The notes below the pieces were generated by a model that made no database searches, was not told the DNA's origin, and worked only from the letters and a program-made list of their open reading frames with translations. From positions 52,442-116,441 of the forward strand of contig JAQFVV010001078.1 of assembly GCA_028023455.1 (NCBI GenBank): a stretch of DNA of 64,000 nt, given 5' to 3'. The position numbers and the translations under genes were made by a program. This document shows, piece by piece, positions 1 through 9,583 of the stretch (position 1 is its first letter; every line of letters begins with the position of its first letter). Origin of the DNA: Epiperipatus broadwayi. Lineage: Eukaryota; Onychophora; Udeonychophora; Euonychophora; Peripatidae.

Positions 1-139
1 AGTTAATAATATCTTATATTAATTGCTGAAATTCATAGTAAATTATATAATTGATTATAGAGTAATAAATAAAAAATATAATAAATATTTTAAAAATTAC
101 ACTAAAAACTGCTATAGACATTATACATAATAATCTATA

Positions 140-713
140 TAAATAATATTTATTTTCAAAGCGCAGATGATTTGAAATTAACTTACGAGAGAGTGCAAGT
201 CTCTCAGCGCTTGTGATTATTAATAGCCAATCAGATCGTAAACACTGGGACAACGATTTAACAAGAAAAGAGTGGTAACCACTCTTAACTTTACTTGTCT
301 GTCTATATATCCAAGCCAGTCCAAAGTACTTATATCTGAAAGTGTGAATATTAAATACCTTCACACACTACTCACTGACTTCAAATTACAAACATACAGC
401 ATCTGCGCTTTGAAAATAAATATTATTTACATATATTTCTGCAATTTATAACATCGATAATCTACTGCATAGTGAATCTAAAGATTTCATGCTGTATGTT
501 TGTAATTTGAAGTCAGTGAGTAGTGTGTGAAGGTATTTAATATTCACACTTTCAGATATAAGTACTTTGGACTGGCTTGGATATATAGACAGACAAGTAA
601 AGTTAAGAGTGGTTACCACTCTTTTCTTGTTAAATCGTTGTCCCAGTGTTTACGATCTGATTGGCTATTAATAATCACAAGCGCTGAGAGACTTGCACTC
701 TCTCGTAAGTTAA
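140..713. repeat. Nested inverted repeat: 225-bp arms plus a 30-bp IR
   Basis: Positions 178-402 and 489-713 are reverse complements of the same length (225 bp), with no indel that I could find, separated by an 86-bp spacer. Both arms therefore carry the same 63-codon open frame starting MKVFNIHTFRY; this is a consequence of the duplication and not evidence of a gene. A second, perfect 30-bp inverted repeat (140-169 against 400-429, containing TTTCAAAGCGCAGATG) encloses the left arm. Each arm also contains the near-palindrome AAGAGTGGTTACCACTCTT. The structure could fold into a large hairpin and may be a fold-back or MITE-type element. I do not recognise the family. Confidence 0.8.
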
Positions 714-1239
714 TAATAATCTATAGTAAAAACAAACCATATTATGTATAAAAATTGCAGACCAGATTAATAAAAATTGAGTTCAATGAAATATGAAAAG
801 CTTTAGAGTTTTCATCAGATTTATATGAAAAACATCACAGTAAATATATTTATTACAATTATTTTTCCTGCATATGAATTAAATTCTATAAAACAGCTGT
901 CGGTATAAAATAAAATGCTGTTCATTATTTGCAAAAATTGTTTAAAAGGCAACTTTGTTTTCTTCATTTACAAAATTATATAAAAATATAATCCTAATGT
1001 ATCTAAATCAAAAAGCTTACTCTAGAGAAATTTTATAAACAAATTTCAGCACAGAAAATATTTTCTTGGCAAAGACAATTGTATTATACATTAGTAATAG
1101 TTCAAATGGATTTAGAAATAGATTAAACAGGAAAAAATGGATACAACTCACATTAATTGAAGACATCACTAATAAAGATTTAAAAATTATGAAAAATAAA
1201 TTATTTCTGAAAAATATATAGCATCAGTGTATTTTTAAG
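714..1239. other. No feature seen
   Basis: AT-rich DNA with short homopolymer runs. No gene, RNA or repeat structure recognised. Confidence 0.5.
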
Positions 1240-1860
1240 CTTCTAATAGTGTTTGCTGCTGTTGCTAATACTGCTGCTATTCCTACTGCTACTTCTATGA
1301 CTATTGCTGCTTCTTTTTTATTACTATTACTTGTACTATTACTACTACTATTACTTCTACTCTTACTATCACTACTGCCACTACCACCATACCATTATTG
1401 AAAACATTACCACCACTACTATCACTAGTACTACCACTATAACTACTATCATGACCATCTACTACCACCACCAGCAATACCACCACTATTACTAATACCA
1501 ACACCCTCATTACCACCACCATCATTAGCCTCACTATCCCTACCACCATTACTACCACCAGCATCCCTGCAACTATTAACACTACCACCATTATTACAGC
1601 TAACACGACTACTGTTACAATTACTATTCCTACTCCTCCTACTTCCTCTTGTCCTATGCCTTTCTTGCTACTACTACTACTACTGTCACCACCACAATTT
1701 CTATCACTGCCAAAACTGTGGCTACCACCTCCAACATTGATGCTTCTGCCATCACTGTGGTCTCTACCAGCACCCCTACTATGCCTCTTTTGCTACCATT
1801 GCTACCCCACCCCCATCAACATCACCACCACTTTTATTACTACTATTATTTTTGCATAGG
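1240..1860. repeat. Imperfect trinucleotide low-complexity tract
   Basis: About 620 bp built from degenerate CTA, CTG, ACC and ATC-type triplets on the + strand. It gives open frames in several frames on both strands with products of only a few residue types (V/M/I on one strand, T/Y/L/P on the other). The simple composition in every frame argues for a decayed microsatellite and against a protein gene. Confidence 0.75.
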
Positions 1861-2468
1861 CTAGACAGATTATTTTGTGTAATATTATCATTCTTTTATA
1901 ATTCATAGTGCTTGCTGTTTTGCAATGCTCTTTCTATCTTCATTGAAATTTAATACATGAGAAAGTGTTAGGCAATTGCCAATAGATATTCTAGTCAAAT
2001 TACTTTTGAATCCAAAGGAAATATGAATACCAGTATTCAAGAAATAACTTTCAAAAATTAGATTAAGTCACAATGTATAACCTAAGAGTTATAAACTAAT
2101 GCTCTTTCTAAATTATATCTATCAATTCATGGAAAGGTTTCACTTCTAAATATATTAGTATATTTTAGGATAGATTAGCTTTACCAGTGGATTTGCAAAA
2201 AAAAATAATTATTTTTGCTTGAAACTACTATGGAGAGGGGTAGTGGCTATCAGTGTAAGGAAAATGCAGAAGCCATAAAACCTAAATAGAATGTTCTTAC
2301 AATTAATTTCAACATACTATTTTCAAAAAGCATTTGTCTCAATACATAAATTCAAACAAAAATATCCTAATGAGGAACACATAACCCCAGTTACACTCAC
2401 TGATCATCCTCACCAAACATGAGTACATGGTTAACTGCAGTGCAGAAGCACATAGGAAAATATACACA
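1861..2468. other. No feature seen
   Basis: AT-rich, no recognisable gene or repeat. Some of it may belong to the LINE remnant that starts near 2469, but I see no protein similarity upstream of that point. Confidence 0.4.
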
Positions 2469-2941
2469 GACCTCAGCTCTAACATTTGCTAGCAATATCT
2501 CATATTGAGAGACATACAGCATTACCAATGGGAAAATAAGGCTCATTAAGAGTACACTGGAGATAACCAATAAAGGGTTAATCTCAAGGTTCAGGTATTG
2601 GAATCTAGAAGCTAAATACTAGGACTTCATATTCAAAATGAACTTCTATGTGCTCCTTACAAATGCTTTTCTGGTATATAAAAGAGGGTACACTAAGGTT
2701 AATCCCATATGCCAAATTTGCAAAAGGGAAGAAGTGACCATAGGGCACATACATATATCAAGAACTGATTATCCATAGAAATGTAATAAATGCTTTTATG
2801 AAATCAAATAAACACATCATTTCATCCCTAAAGGACTGCATTAAAAAGGGAATATACCCATATATAAGAATCTTAACATTCCTGGCCTTCTTCATTTGGA
2901 AAATTAGATGTAAACTAATTCTTGGCCAAATCACAAAATAA
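2469..2941 (+). pseudogene. LINE 3' end: zf-RVT-like ORF2 C-terminus (decayed)
   Basis: Remnant of the C-terminus of a non-LTR retrotransposon ORF2 protein, downstream of the reverse transcriptase. One frame runs from about 2469 with a few stops and reads RFRYWNLEAKY, then FLVYKRGYTKVNPICQICK and REEVTIGHIHI near 2655-2755. The C-x2-C followed by a Thr-Ile-Gly-His pattern is the usual zinc-binding signature after a LINE RT. A one-step frame change near 2770 leads to a second stretch ending at a stop at 2939-2941, containing LAFFIWKIRCKLIL, like the W-x-x-R segment that follows in such proteins. Stops and the frame change show it is dead. No RT or endonuclease is visible upstream, so the copy is 5'-truncated, as is common for LINEs. 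The clade cannot be set from this piece. Confidence 0.6.
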
Positions 2942-4405
2942 TAGTAACCAACTACTAATCATCTTTATTAATGAAATCAAAAAGAGAGACAAAACAATAG
3001 TGCCAACGAAAATATTTAAGGTCACATGGGTTTTATTTGATTTAGCAGACGTCAGTTAACCTGTTTTGGAATCTCGTCTCGGTTTGGCTGAATATATAGA
3101 TATAAGAACTAATAATATAGATATCATACCTTGCATTGCAAATATTTGTAACCACTGAGTAAAATGTAAAACCTTAGAATATTAAGAGTAATGTTTTAAT
3201 AAAATAATATATGTTTATATATTCTGTACTACATTATGTAATAATATTTTAATTAAGCTATATTTATAATATTTAGAAACAAATGTTTGTACAATATTTA
3301 AAACAATCATGAAATAAATTATAACCTTATTTTTTTTTAAAAAAGTAACGTATTAAAATGTTAGAAGTAAATATATTATAATTCAAATTTATTTCAAGTT
3401 ATATAGATCCCATAATTAGTTATATAATAATATTAATAATATGTGAAACATAATAAAATTTATCATTAACATACGTTTTATATATAAATGAAATATATGA
3501 TTCACGAATTATTAAATAATCGTGGATTTTTTTTTGTATAACAAAAGAAACATATATATATAGATTTGCCTTCTAATTAAAATCGTACTATTCTCTTAAA
3601 TAAGTGATTTATTTGATATCTTATAAAATATCTTATTTTTAAAACAAAACAAAATAATATACGCTTGACATTTCTCAATTTGCTTCAAGTTTCTGCAACC
3701 GCCTAGAGTAAAAATGTTTAGGGTTATTAAACCAGTTTCAGCGTGCTGGCAAATATTTGTTTTTAATCTCACTTCTGCTGATAGTCTGTCACAACAACTT
3801 TAAGTAATTGCTTTACATTGATAAATAAAAGAATTTTACTTTGATTTATCTCTAAGCATATATATAACAATAAAATGTAGTAATGAAATTAAAGATTTTG
3901 ATTATTGACTGACATTAAATTTTACATTTATGTACTTTCGGTAGGTAATTTGACAATGCTTAATAAATAGACAATTAATATTTTTTTAAAAAAGGAAAAT
4001 TAATAAAACGTTATTTTCATTCATAGATGAAGGAATAGCAGAAACCAGTGTGCAGTAGACAAACAGTAAAAAAAATAGGGAAATATAGAAACATTTGGTT
4101 TGCAAAATATGTACATGAGAAAGTGATTATGCAAGAGATTTTTCTACATTTGTGAAAAATGAGTGATTCTCAATATTGATTGTATATAGTAAATATTACT
4201 AACTCCCCAAAATAATCAATAACAAAAAAAATCAATATGTAAATGTGTAAACCAAATGACACTTATATATAAAGTTGTTGTTACTTTTTATTTTTTTAGA
4301 AATAGAATGGGTATATTTTTCATAAGTAATTTAGTGTAATACATTTATACCATATTTACTTATTATATATTTGAGTTTACCTGAAAGTGTGTGATGATGG
4401 TAATT
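2942..4405. other. No feature seen
   Basis: Very AT-rich stretch with poly-A/T runs and no long open frame on either strand. Nothing recognised. Confidence 0.5.
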
Positions 4406-5160
4406 TTAACTCTTTGCCCGCGCTCGACGAGGCTCCTCGTCGACATCTGAAATCACTCTAACTGAGTTCGTTTTCATACGAAAATTTTCGTTAAATACGT
4501 ATTGAATTTGTTTTTAAAAGTTCTGTACGATGGTGACATCTTCCGATTTATTTTAGAAGTAAAAAATAGAAAAAAAACGCATTTAAACCTAAACAAAGAA
4601 GGAACATTATTTGTGATTGGTTCTTAGCATGCTCTCAGCCGAAAAAGGCATTCTGATTGGCTGGAAAGAACAAAGAAACTGCCTGATCAAAGAAAATATA
4701 GAAAAACGCTGAGATTTTCATTTCGAATACGATTTAAATTATTATTAAATAATATTTATGGAAATTAAACATAATTTTCAGAGAGAATAATAAAAAAACA
4801 AAATTATTTTCGAAAAATATTGAAGATTTTAGTCCAAATATTGAAGTTGTAGTAAAAAGAAATATTTACTTTTCTATAACGTAAAAGTCGATCTTTTTGT
4901 TTACATTATAACTTTTATGTTGCCGATGTTGAATATTTTAGAATAAATAAATAGCAATTTATTTTTGAAAGAACTTTCGTTTTTTTCATGACCTGAAAAA
5001 TTAATTATATACTTTTTATAAAAATATCTGAGTTGAATTTAATATTATAGGCGAATATGTTTTAACAATAGGCTTTGTCTTCAGTTTGTGAGTTGGCCAA
5101 TTAAAAGATTTGATTTTTATCTGATACAACCAATGATAAAATTAGCGGTTTAAGGGTTAA
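4406..5160. mobile_element. piggyBac-like MITE candidate (TTAA-flanked)
   Basis: A 755-bp segment bounded by TTAA at 4406-4409 and 5157-5160. Next to the TTAA the ends read CTCTTTGCCCGC on the left and, as reverse complement, CCCTTAAACCGC on the right, matching at 8 of 12 positions. TTAA target duplications with ends starting C-rich after TTAA are the hallmark of piggyBac transposons and their non-autonomous derivatives. A subterminal interrupted palindrome lies at 4424-4443 (TCGACGAGG, CT, CCTCGTCGA). There is no transposase frame, so it would be non-autonomous. The terminal repeat is short and imperfect, so this is a candidate only. Confidence 0.45.
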
Positions 5161-5589
5161 TGGCATTTATATATTGGATTTATTCCATCATCTAATTTTA
5201 AGTATTGGATATCTTTAGAAAAAAATAACTTTATTCAAAATTTCCAATTTCATTCCACTGTTAAGTACACAGTGTTTTGAGAGGTAATCTTCTTCTCTAT
5301 TCTTCAGATATTGCTGGCATGACATGTAGAAATACTAGCATGGGAACTGAAATTGAACCTCTGTTGGTTAAAGTATTACTGTAAAATTCAATATTCAAGA
5401 ATGTAATAGTCCAGATTTGATTTTCATGCTAATATTGCAATTGGTGAGACCAACAACAGCTGAAGAAAAAAAGAGATAATATTATTCAAAATGTTGAGCA
5501 TATACCATTTAGTATATTCAAAAATTTAAATAAATTCATATTTTTGTACACATTTTCAATATTTAATATTAGATGATGGAAACAGTCCA
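5161..5589. other. No feature seen
   Basis: AT-rich, no recognisable gene or repeat before the (TA)n tract. Confidence 0.4.
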
Positions 5590-5615
5590 ATATATATATA
5601 TATATATATATATAT
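5590..5615. repeat. (TA)13 tract at the LTR edge
   Basis: Uninterrupted AT dinucleotides directly abutting the outer terminus of the left LTR. The element appears to have inserted into a (TA)n tract, so any short target duplication cannot be told from the repeat. Confidence 0.9.
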
Positions 5616-8600
5616 TGTAACATAAATAAAGAATCAAAAAAAAAAATATTACCATACCTGAGCAAAGGAGTTCAAATATCAAAAATTATAAAGGTTCAAA
5701 ATATAACACTATCAAGAATTATGGGGAAATTGTTAATAACCAGTATTATAGCAATGTATTATAACTCAGGTATATGAAATCACGTGAAGATGAGTACACT
5801 AGTAATTTCAATAAAATATAACTCAGGTATACAGACTGTCGGTTTTATCCACTTTCATTTCTTGGTTTGATGTTAAGTGCATGTTTAAACAAATACTAAG
5901 TGAATATGGTCTAGCAGGGCGCCACTAGATTATCTGAATCTAGACACGGTTATATCTGATAACCTTTTACATGTACCGGGTTTGAATCCCTTCTTGGTAC
6001 TTTATTTATAATAAAATGGAAGATTTTGCGTTTTGAGCCATATCACTATATGCACTAATATTTAGGTAAAAGTAAAACCTCTATAAACCAAAGTGGAGTA
6101 TACTAGACATTAATCATTTCTCAGATCTTAGCATAACAAATGTGTTTCAATAGTTTTGTAAGTTCACTAGCTCAGATTATATATAACTAATTTAGGATGG
6201 CAATTCACTCATCCTTGCATGAAATAGATGATGGGATGTGGTTATAATAATACTAAGAGATCACTAAATATTATAAAATCAATATTTATTTATGGCCTTT
6301 AAACAGTTAAACAGCTCATTAATTAAAATGTTGATGATGATGATGATGATGATAATAATAACGATAATGACAAGGGTTTCAATTACAGCTCTAGGACTAA
6401 GCCTAAACATAAAACTAATTTTTATAAAAAAATTCATAATTATTGCTTAATTTTAGCATATTTACTTATATCTTAAATAACTAATATTCAACCATTGATG
6501 ATGATGAATAATCACACTTAACAAAGACTACAATTAATGAAATATATACGCCTTGTTTAATAAAACAAACTAATATTTATTATTACATTTCTAACATATA
6601 CATAAAAATTTCTAGATAAATATGAAAATTGACATGAATAATAATAATAATAATAATTGATTATATTACAATCCTCAGATTAATTTAAGTTCTTCCCCCT
6701 TTCCCGTTAAATGTATTTTGTATTAAGTTGGACGTCACATTAACCATGATTTTCACTCCATGAGAAAAGTATTAAAAAAAATTTTTATCTGCTCATTAGC
6801 ACACATACTTTAAAAATCCAACATGTAAATAGAATGTAAAAAAAAAAAAAATGTTAGTAAAATTGAAAGAGCAAGTTTTTAGAAAAGAGTTTTAAATTAT
6901 TTTCTCCCCCCTCTCTTCTAAGCGCTGAAATCTATACTTAACTTGAAACAAAATAATCTAATATTCTAATACTACTCATTATTTCACATTCACTCCCAAT
7001 TATACACATATAAAAATATTATTATGTATGTGCGTGTTTTATCCCATAATAACAAAATATTATTAAAAACCAAAATAATAATAATATATCAGTTAAAACT
7101 AAAATCATAACACCATAAAAAAAAATTGTTTTACACATTAATATTGTAAAATTAATAAACAAATAATTTTCATACTTTCAAGGTCATTTATGAAGCTCAA
7201 AGTTATTATTAGTAAGACATTCTTGTTTTAATCGATCTGAATAGTCTTTAAAAGTTCTTTAAATAAAATATACCACTTTATCGCTAAAATGTTTCTTAAG
7301 ACTGATATCATAAAGAAAATAGATATAAAAAGTCATATTACCGATCTTTTGTTTGTGGCGAATTTCCAAGGGTTCAAACTTGTCTTATTTCTGCAGCTAC
7401 TATGTGGGAACAATCTCTTTCTTGAGGTGTATAACTATTTAATGATGATGACTCTATTGAGGTTATTTGCTTTAGTGGATAATTTGGAAATCATTATATT
7501 AAATTTTCTTCTCTTCCTGTCAAGCATGTGGATGAAATACAGCAGTTGTTTTCATATTTGTAAATTTTCTTGAGTTTAAAATCAGTTGTTGTAACAATTA
7601 ATTGGACTTGATGATTAATATTTATCAGTAGATTAATTCATCTTCTTTGAATGCAGGTGAATGCTTTCTTCCTTCTATTAAAAACATCTTATTTATCTGG
7701 TCAGTTGAAAGGTGTAGAATATTATTTAGACACATCTTTTCTTTCCTATGTGATGTGCAGCTTCCCCAGATGGTCAGCAAATGGAATATACATATAATTT
7801 TTCTAGCCTGCCATTTCTTATATTTTCAACATTCAAATTTGATAGTTTAATAATCTGAATCAATCACAATAATAATCTTAATAATAATTCAAGGCAGCTT
7901 TTTATATCCAATTTTTAGCTAACTTAACCAATCAGAGATAGCATCACTTGCTATTTTTGGACAAATTTGTTTTAATTAGATCTCTAATTTATTTTCAACT
8001 ATATTATTTTTCAACTGAAAAGTTTAATCCTTTTTCCAGACACTTTTGTTTTAAAAAAAAAAATAGACTCAATTCTTATTTCCTTTCTTTTGTTTTTTTT
8101 TTCTTTTTAACATCCAGGTAACACTTCAAATCTTTGAGCTTCCTTCTTTAGATCTTGATAAGACAATTTCAAAATCATAGTTCTGACTCATTATAAACTT
8201 CCAAAGTGAAAAACAATTATTTACAAAAAAAAATTGCTACAAAGATTGATATCTGATCAAACAGATTTCCTCTTTTAACAAACAATTGTACAAAAAAAAT
8301 AATTTAACAGATTTAATACTTCCTTTTCTTTCAATATTTAGGAAATGTAAAATTTTGTATGTAATGTACACACATCCTTCATTCTTTCAAATCATTCATA
8401 AACTAACCTTAAATACTATAATTGCTAGCTTAGTAATTATAACCCAATTATTTAATTAAATCTGTAACTTTTAAATCCCACTTATAATTAAAGAAAAGCA
8501 AAATAAAAGTATAGAATAAAATGTTAGAATTGATCAAGCATAGGTTAGTTTTAAAGAAAGTTAAAATGTTTAATATTTGAAATATAAAACAATTAAATAA

Positions 8601-8900
8601 TTTACACATACATTGCCTATATGTATGCATTATAACTTTGCTTTTTAAAGAAAAATTAAATATTAAATAGTTTAAATGTGTGTATTACCTTTCTATCAAC
8701 ACACAAACAAGTAAAGCATGTAATTGTTGACCCATTCTTTCTCTGTTTAAAGCTTTTAGAACTGGACCTTGTAGGGTTTGAACTTGGATGCCCTACAGCT
8801 TCTTTTATGGTTATATAAAATTGTGATGATGATTTTTGGTTTACCTTTTCTACATGCACATTACTATAAATTTAGCTAGTGACTAAATTGTAATGGCACA
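5616..8900 (-). mobile_element. 3.28-kb LTR, left copy (3' LTR of the minus-strand element)
   Basis: Read on the minus strand, this block starts TGTGCCATTAC at 8900 and ends ATGTTACA at 5616, the TG...CA form of an LTR. It is followed outward by (TA)n and preceded inward by a polypurine tract, as expected for the 3' LTR of the Gag-encoding element on this strand. Near-identical sequence recurs at 12767-16045 in the opposite orientation, and a more diverged copy is at 50869-54146. The stretches I compared show only scattered single-base differences or indels between left and right copies. Short frames inside (67, 67 and 60 codons) are shared by the copies but show no protein family, and I treat them as non-coding. 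It contains ATG/AAT microsatellites near 6333-6355 and 6640-6657 and an antisense tRNA-like segment. Confidence 0.75.
5894..5999 (+). pseudogene. tRNA-like (class II, Leu/Ser type) segment inside the LTR
   Basis: A 106-nt segment that folds on tRNA rules. Acceptor strand TACTAAG (5894-5900) pairs fully with CTTGGTA (5993-5999), with one G-U pair. GGTCTAG..GGCGCC resembles the D region of tRNA-Leu. An AGATT/AATCT stem sits in the anticodon-arm position and GGTTAT/ATAACC forms a long variable arm. GGGTTTGAATCCC is a good T-loop/B box. The anticodon loop is the wrong size (5 nt on this pairing) and the T stem has only three pairs, so it is not a working tRNA. It may be the head of a tRNA-derived SINE captured by the LTR. 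The same segment is in the other two LTR copies (15663-15768 and 51094-51200). Confidence 0.6.
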
Positions 8901-8901
8901 A

Positions 8902-8915
8902 CTTTCTCCCCCTTC
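8902..8915 (-). promoter_or_regulatory. Polypurine tract (PPT) candidate
   Basis: On the minus strand GAAGGGGGAGAAAG sits immediately before the TG of the left LTR. A purine run at this exact place primes plus-strand DNA synthesis in LTR retrotransposons, and it confirms that the left LTR is the 3' LTR of an element transcribed on the minus strand. Confidence 0.65.
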
Positions 8916-9089
8916 GGATAAAATCATCAGCACTTTTGTTTTAACTATATTTAAAAAAAAAATCCTAACCAATAAATACACTAATAATAATAAACACTTA
9001 TAATATATATAAAAAAAAATTAGCTACTGGTAAATATATTTTTCATTAAAAAAAACCTAAAAATAATTTATTTGGAGATCTTTGCCAGG

Positions 9090-9254
9090 CTATTCTGCTG
9101 AAGTATAAGGGATCAAACTCCTAGCATTATAGGTCCCCTTATTCTCATCAAGAGCAGCAAGCATAAAGGCATTCTCTCCTATTTTCTTGGTAATTTGGAA
9201 TGGCTTTTTCTTTTCAAACCATATTGTGGTCTGCATAAAAATGCACCTGTACAT
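9090..9254 (-). pseudogene. Integrase C-terminal tail remnant
   Basis: A 54-codon stretch on the minus strand ending at a stop at 9090-9092. It reads WFEKKKPFQITKKIGENAF, later NARSLIPY. The order (basic strand, W/P-x-x-I-x-K-x-I-G-x-x-A, then a short linker and R/L-x-P-Y) is like the C-terminal domain of Gypsy-type integrases, which usually reads GPY-x-I-x-x-x-x-G-x-x-x-Y-L and ends with a R-L-K-P-Y-like motif. It follows the Gag frame by about 30 bp in the same reading frame, so protease, RT, RNase H and the integrase catalytic core have been deleted. The similarity is short; I judge it likely but not certain. Confidence 0.5.
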
Positions 9255-9283
9255 TCAGTCCCTTTTGAGATCTTTATTTTTTT

Positions 9284-9583
9284 TCATTTTGGCTTTTTCA
9301 GCACTGTGGTAATTCCACTGGTAGAGGATTGCTTGTCTCTAGGAATTACTTTCTTCACAACACTATCCCCAGAATCTCCCCAGGATTGATTAGGAGGCCT
9401 AGCCCTATAATTATTCCTATATCTATAACTACCAAAATTCTGATCCCGTGTCTGATCACCTAGATTCAGACTAGAGACATTATAACTATACCTATCCTTG
9501 GTGCTCTTGGGCCTACTCTCTGAATCTAGCTCTGAAATTTCTAGAGCATCCAGGATTTCTGATGCTTCCTCTATATGCGGCAA
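9284..9583 (-). pseudogene. Frame-shifted C-terminal part of Gag
   Basis: Frame overlapping the end of the 620-codon Gag ORF by 13 bp. It continues the Gag helical region at once (IEEASEILDALEISELDSES), then becomes rich in S, R, N, Y and Q (RYRNNYRARPPNQ), as in the basic nucleic-acid-binding tail of a Gag. No CCHC zinc knuckle is visible. The overlap around 9571-9583 reads CGCATATAG; one extra TA there would explain the frame change, so a small insertion is more likely than programmed frameshifting, for which I see no slippery heptamer. It ends with a stop at 9284. Confidence 0.6.

Noticed and set aside
14-751. Pair of ORFs (116 and 74 codons) with the same N-terminal 63 residues
   Set aside because: They are the two arms of one inverted repeat; identical peptides follow from the duplication. 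No codon-level conservation or domain.
1301-1864. Overlapping ORFs of simple composition on both strands
   Set aside because: Degenerate triplet repeat translated in several frames; no protein family.
7289-8859. Small ORFs conserved between the LTR copies (94, 67, 60 and 67 codons)
   Set aside because: Shared only because the LTR is duplicated; the solo LTR copy breaks or shifts most of them and no domain is visible.
9571-9583. Programmed ribosomal frameshift between the two Gag frames
   Set aside because: No slippery heptamer at the overlap; a TA duplication in CATATAG explains the shift.
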